DNA from: Micromonospora sp. WMMD1128
Lineage (GTDB): Bacteria > Actinomycetota > Actinomycetes > Mycobacteriales > Micromonosporaceae
Length of the DNA stretch: 64,000 bases
Reading direction: 5' to 3'
Assembly (NCBI RefSeq): GCF_027497235.1
Contig: NZ_CP114902.1
Span: forward strand, 5,234,001 to 5,298,000
This document shows positions 60,396 through 64,000 of this stretch, piece by piece (position 1 is the stretch's first letter; every line of letters starts with the position of its first letter). Both the position numbers and the translations under genes were made by a program. The notes below the pieces were generated by a model. The model was given only the letters and a program-made list of their open reading frames with translations, had not been told where the DNA came from and ran no database searches.

Positions 60396-61147
60396 CCGTA
60401 CGACTTCTGATCGAAGACCCGGATGTCGTGGCCCGGAAGCACGGTCGCGTCGAGACCTTCGATCTTCTCGTACGACCGGTAGTAGTCGCCCAGGTCGACG
60501 TAGGTCCGCGACGGGATGTGCCGGTGCGATCCGATGCCTTCCCAGTTCTCCCGCAGCGAGCAGTGGTCGCCCGCGAGGACGTACCGGCCGGTCCGGGTCT
60601 CCACGGCGAGGCCCATCATGCCGGGCGCGTGTCCGGGCAGGTGGATCGCCCGTACGCCGGGTGCCAGGTCGACGTCCCCGTCGACGAGGCGCAGCCGTCC
60701 GGCCACACCCATCCACTGTGGCGTGAGGCCGGTGGTCGGCGCTTCGTAGACCGCGCCGTGCACCGGGTACGGTGCGGTCGCGTAGGCGACCTCCGCGCGG
60801 TGCGCCACGAACTGGGCCGCGCTGAACAGGCTGTTGTTGGCGCAGTGGTCGTAGTGCAGGTGGGAGAGCAGCACGGTGCGCACCGACGCCGGGTCGACAC
60901 CCGCGTCGGTGAGCGCGCGGAGCGGCTCCTGCTCCGGGGTGCGACGGAACGGGCGGTGGTGGGCGCTCACCCACTCGGGCGTCCCGGAGCCGGTGTCCAT
61001 CACGAGCGTGCCCCAGCCGCCGGTCACCGCCCAGATGATGCTGGGACTGTCGACCCGTTGACCGGCCTGCATGCCCCAGAGGAACGCGGACTTGTCCACG
61101 TCCGGCGCGACGCCGACCAGGATGGGGGTGATGACGTTGGCGGTCAC
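60392..61147 (-). CDS. MBL-fold hydrolase (AiiA/AttM lactonase-like)
   Basis: 251 residues. Metal site SHLHYDHCANN (HxHxDH) near 95, then HLPGHAPGM, LAGDHCSLREN and LPGHDIRVF. This arrangement resembles N-acyl-homoserine lactonases and AttM, which also open small lactones in catabolic routes. Here a lactone or ester intermediate is likelier than quorum quenching. GTG start overlaps the permease stop by 4 nt. Confidence 0.87.
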   Translation of the reverse strand: MTANVITPILVGVAPDVDKSAFLWGMQAGQRVDSPSIIWAVTGGWGTLVMDTGSGTPEWVSAHHRPFRRTPEQEPLRALTDAGVDPASVRTVLLSHLHYDHCANNSLFSAAQFVAHRAEVAYATAPYPVHGAVYEAPTTGLTPQWMGVAGRLRLVDGDVDLAPGVRAIHLPGHAPGMMGLAVETRTGRYVLAGDHCSLRENWEGIGSHRHIPSRTYVDLGDYYRSYEKIEGLDATVLPGHDIRVFDQKSYG

Positions 61148-61995
61148 CGCCCACCTTCCCAGAACAACACGCGCTTGCGGATCGCCCGCAGCCCGTACAG
61201 CGCGATCAGGCCGAGGATCGCGAGGTTGAGCAGGATCGCGAAGACGGCGGCGGTGGCGAGGTTGTTGTTGGCGTTGAGCAGCTGGACGCCGAGTCCCCGT
61301 TGGGCGCCGACGAACTCGCCGACGATCGCCGAGATGATGGAGTAGACGATGCCGACCTCCAACGCGGCGAACAGGAACGGCATGGCGGCCGGGAGGGTCA
61401 GCATCCGGAAGGTCTGCAGCCGGCCGGCCTGGATCGAACGGAAGAGGTCCCGCTTGTCCTTCTCGACCGACCGGAAGCCGGCCATCGAGTTGATCATGAT
61501 GGGGAAGAAGGTCACGGTGACGGTCAGGAACACCTTCGACTCGAGCCCGAACCCGAACCACAACACGAAGAGCGGCGCGATGGCCACCTTGGGCACCGCG
61601 TTGAACATCGCGATGTACGGGTAGAGGATCTTGTCGATCACCGGCGCCTGCGAGATGAGGAACCCGAGCAGCAGTCCGACGATGGTGCCGATGGTGAAGC
61701 CCAGCACGATGGCGATGAGTGTCGCCTGGGCGTTCTCGGCGAAGCCGGCCAGACCCGGTGTCGTCCACCCGGTCCACCACGCGTCCCAGACCGCCGCCGG
61801 GCTCGGGATGATGATCGGCTTCACGTCGAACCCGGTCACCACCAGGTGCCAGATCAGCACGCCGGCGCCGAGCACCGCGATGGTGCGTACGAACCCGATC
61901 AGCAGCTCCCGGCGGCGTCGCGCCTTGCTTGACCGGGTCGACACCGACGAGTCGGCGAGGGACGGGTTCCTCGTGTTCAGCGAGATGTCGGTCAC
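61144..61995 (-). CDS. ABC transporter permease (SsuC/TauC type)
   Basis: 283 residues, six TM helices, with the EAA-type loop FRSVEKDKRDLFRSIQAGRLQTFRMLTLPAAMPFLFAAL. The start overlaps the ATPase stop by 4 nt. Works with the ATPase upstream and the lipoprotein downstream. Confidence 0.93.
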   Translation of the reverse strand: MTDISLNTRNPSLADSSVSTRSSKARRRRELLIGFVRTIAVLGAGVLIWHLVVTGFDVKPIIIPSPAAVWDAWWTGWTTPGLAGFAENAQATLIAIVLGFTIGTIVGLLLGFLISQAPVIDKILYPYIAMFNAVPKVAIAPLFVLWFGFGLESKVFLTVTVTFFPIMINSMAGFRSVEKDKRDLFRSIQAGRLQTFRMLTLPAAMPFLFAALEVGIVYSIISAIVGEFVGAQRGLGVQLLNANNNLATAAVFAILLNLAILGLIALYGLRAIRKRVLFWEGGR

Positions 61996-62816
61996 GACGT
62001 CGCTCCAGTCGTCGATGCGGTCAGGTCGGATCCGTCCACGAGCACGTGCCGCACCTGGGCCGTGAGCGAGGCGAACTCGGGAGTCTCGGTGATCGCCATC
62101 GTGCGTGGCTTGTCGAAGGGCACCTCGATGTCGGCCAGGATGCGACCGGGGCGGGCGCCGAAGACCACCACCCGGTCGGCCAGCAGGACGGCCTCCGAGA
62201 TGCTGTGGGTGACGAACAGCGTTGTCTTCCGGCTCTCGTGGGTGAGCTGGGACAGGTCCACGTTGAGCTGCTCGCGGGTGAGCGCGTCGAGGGCGCCGAA
62301 GGGCTCGTCCATCAGCAACAGGACCGGGTCGGAGACCAATGCGCGGGCGATGGCGACGCGTTGCTGCATGCCACCGGAGAGCTCACCGGGGTACTTGTTC
62401 TCGAAACCGCCGAGCCCGAAGGACTCCAGCAGGCCGCGGGCCCGCTCGGTCGCCTCGCGGCCGGCCTTCCGCTTCACCACCAACGGCAGTGTCACGTTGG
62501 CGAGCACCGATCGCCACGGCAGCAGCACGGCGGCCTGGAAGACGAAGCCGGCGTTCGCCGTCGGCTTGTCGACGTTCACGCCGTCGATGAGGACCGCGCC
62601 GTCGGTCGCGTCGTCCAGGCCGGCCACGATCCGCAGCAACGTGCTCTTGCCGCATCCGCTCGGACCGACGATCGCCACGAACTCACCCGGACGCACATCG
62701 AGCGAGATGCGATCCAGCGCGTGCACTGAGGTTGAGTCGGCTGCCTCGTAGACCTTGGAGACATCCCGGATCTGGATGGGCTGCGAAGTCTGGACGGCGG
62801 GGGTCGTCGTCGCCAT
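61992..62816 (-). CDS. ABC transporter ATP-binding protein (SsuB/TauB type)
   Basis: 274 residues. Walker A GPSGCGKST near 52, Q-loop FQAAVLLPWRSV, signature LSGGMQQRVAIARAL near 150, Walker B LLLMDEPFGALD and switch His in LFVTHSISEAV. Belongs to the nitrate/sulfonate/taurine ATPase group. Starts 26 nt after the M29-like gene. Confidence 0.95.
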   Translation of the reverse strand: MATTTPAVQTSQPIQIRDVSKVYEAADSTSVHALDRISLDVRPGEFVAIVGPSGCGKSTLLRIVAGLDDATDGAVLIDGVNVDKPTANAGFVFQAAVLLPWRSVLANVTLPLVVKRKAGREATERARGLLESFGLGGFENKYPGELSGGMQQRVAIARALVSDPVLLLMDEPFGALDALTREQLNVDLSQLTHESRKTTLFVTHSISEAVLLADRVVVFGARPGRILADIEVPFDKPRTMAITETPEFASLTAQVRHVLVDGSDLTASTTGATS

Positions 62817-62842
62817 GTTGAAACTCCCGGAGTCGATGTTCG

Positions 62843-63811
62843 CTATACGCAGACCCGGCCGTGCTCGACGACAGGTGTGTCGTCGATCCAGACGTTGGGC
62901 TGCAGGATGAGAAGGTCGATGTGGATGGGACTGGGTGGTCCGCCGGAGCCCACAACGCTGTGGCCGAGCGCGAAGTGCACCCGGCCGATCCCCTTCTTGT
63001 CTTCGGTGATGTTTCCGGTGAAGCGCGCCATCGCGTTCGTGCCGATGCTCAGCTCACCCAGATGCCGACCGTTCTCGGCAGCATCGATGATCTTCACGAG
63101 GTCGGCGGCCTGCGCGCCGCCCGTGACGTCCGTCGCCCACCCGTTCTCGAACCGCACCGCGAGCGGCTGGTCCAGCCGGCCCAGCATGTGCGCGCTGCCG
63201 TCCGCGACGAGGACGCCGTTCGCCGACCCCTCCGCCGGGGTCAGCCAGCACTCGCCGCTGGGGAAGCCCGAGACCTGGCCGGGCTCACGCGCGAAGGACG
63301 CCCCGCGGCCGACCCGTACGCCCCGGATCGACGCGGTCAGTTCGGAGCCGTGGTCGCTTGTGACCCGCATGGTGGCGCCCGCCTCGGCCAGGTCGGCCAG
63401 CCGGCTGGTGACGGCGTTGACCTCGTCGTAGTTCGCGAGCGCGGCACCGGCGACCAGATTCTCGCCGCGGATGCCGGTGAGGACGAGACCGCGTGCGCCG
63501 CGTTGCAGCGCGTCGTTGAATTCCTCGTTGAAGCCCAGCGCCGTGGTGGTGGGGGCGAGAATGACGTCGGCGCCGGCGAGCGCGGCGCGCACCACGGCGG
63601 TCGCCTTGTCCCCCGCCTGTTGCCGCGGTGGCATGACCACGACGGTCGGCTCGCCGCGGGCCGCGAGGACCGCCGCCGTGAGGGCTTCGACGACGGCGAA
63701 GTCCGAGGCCAGGTCCGCGACCACGGCGACCTGCTCGCCGGGTGCCACGGCCACACACGACCGGACGATCTGGTCCGCAACCGAACTGAGCCTCAATCGC
63801 CCCAGATCCAT
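62843..63811 (-). CDS. M29-aminopeptidase/NicX-like (2,5-dihydroxypyridine 5,6-dioxygenase fold) enzyme
   Basis: 322 residues. Fold and text (PGEQVAVVADLASDFAVVEALTAAVLA, EPTVVVMPPRQQAG, GKIHVAFG-like RVHFALGHSVVGSGG, SPIHIDLLILQPNVWIDD) place it with leucyl aminopeptidase M29 and NicX, the iron dioxygenase that opens the 2,5-dihydroxypyridine ring. The C-terminal H-x-D (HIDLLI) fits metal binding. First gene of the eight-gene operon; ATG 63811 with AGGAG 7 nt upstream. Ring cleavage is an inference from family and neighbours. Confidence 0.78.
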   Translation of the reverse strand: MDLGRLRLSSVADQIVRSCVAVAPGEQVAVVADLASDFAVVEALTAAVLAARGEPTVVVMPPRQQAGDKATAVVRAALAGADVILAPTTTALGFNEEFNDALQRGARGLVLTGIRGENLVAGAALANYDEVNAVTSRLADLAEAGATMRVTSDHGSELTASIRGVRVGRGASFAREPGQVSGFPSGECWLTPAEGSANGVLVADGSAHMLGRLDQPLAVRFENGWATDVTGGAQAADLVKIIDAAENGRHLGELSIGTNAMARFTGNITEDKKGIGRVHFALGHSVVGSGGPPSPIHIDLLILQPNVWIDDTPVVEHGRVCV

Positions 63812-63882
63812 CAAGCACTCCTGACTTCGACCGGTGTTGCTTTCACAGCGGCGTGTCTTCATCAGCTCAGACAGCTCACACC

Positions 63883-63909
63883 ACAGCGTTCCTTTCCGAA
63901 GAACGCTGT
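63883..63909. promoter_or_regulatory. inverted repeat, candidate operator of the catabolic operon
   Basis: ACAGCGTTC (63883-63891) and GAACGCTGT (63901-63909) are perfect inverted copies about 72-98 bp upstream of the first gene. Size and position fit a dimeric repressor site (GntR, IclR or TetR type). The regulator is not in the window; it may lie just beyond the right edge. Confidence 0.55.
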
Positions 63910-64000
63910 TCCACTTGGCCGAAGAGTAGACCCCGACCCCGGGGCCGTCAACGGTCGAATCTTGGCCGTGAGCAGCAGGGCTTTCGCACCGCGCCGGCCC

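Noticed and set aside
60392..61147. Dedicated quorum-quenching lactonase
   Set aside because: Sequence resembles AiiA/AttM, but the gene is embedded in a catabolic operon with no acyl-homoserine-lactone genes nearby.
1..64000. tRNA, rRNA, riboswitch or phage attachment sites
   Set aside because: No cloverleaf, rRNA-like stretch, recognisable riboswitch core or integrase gene was found by reading the sequence; a covariance-model search could not be run.

Overview
The window is very GC-rich, uses GTG, TTG and apparently CTG starts, and carries dense short operons with 4-nt ATGA/GTGA overlaps. It also has several families of short palindromic repeats, including a 60-bp element built on GTTAAGCGGGGGCCCC. 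Together with 10-methyl fatty acid genes, an F420-type LLM oxidoreductase, a TipA-like MerR protein and many actinobacterial regulators, this points to an actinomycete chromosome, most likely Micromonospora or a close relative. No rRNA, tRNA, CRISPR array, transposase or phage structural gene was seen.

Left part (1-7036): a possible partial STAS-like ORF, then a same-strand run made of a PLD-nuclease/SF2-helicase/DUF3427 protein, an AlkA-like HhH-GPD DNA glycosylase, a B12-fold radical SAM protein and a thymidylate-kinase-like enzyme. A CYTH phosphohydrolase/cyclase converges on it. This grouping is the first candidate for an undescribed DNA or nucleotide system. 7298-20000 is mostly housekeeping: LLM oxidoreductase, MMPL transporter, VOC and DUF2071 proteins, YidD, AraC regulator, a phosphotransferase carrying a palindromic insertion, and a gluconate kinase/permease pair.

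Middle (20000-37430): TipA-like regulator, GGDEF-EAL protein, a secreted trypsin-fold protein without catalytic His and Ser, a two-gene module with a Cas4/RecB-like iron-sulfur nuclease, an ArsR-AHSA1 operon with a readable promoter/operator, the TmsA/TmsB pair for 10-methyl fatty acids, a ricin-type lectin, MFS transporter, GlxA-type regulator, DinB-like protein and a secreted SLT-like protein that appears to start at CTG. 37800-52000 holds a VWA/MoxR pair (the ATPase has a 60-bp repeat inserted in frame), a two-component system with a membrane protein, hemerythrin, two aldo/keto reductases, a membrane-anchored AA10 LPMO, a DUF4173 protein and an AraC/DUF1772 divergent pair.

Right part: 51970-55243 pairs a helical protein of unknown function with a divergent DprA-like and ComF-like operon. 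That operon lies behind a promoter overlapped by a near-consensus LexA (SOS) box, and is the second candidate system. 55360-63811 is one eight-gene minus-strand operon: M29/NicX-like enzyme, ABC ATPase and permease, MBL-fold hydrolase, OYE/dienoyl-CoA-reductase-like flavoenzyme, substrate-binding lipoprotein and two FAH-family hydrolases. It looks like an uptake and ring-cleavage pathway for an unidentified, probably aromatic or heteroaromatic, compound.
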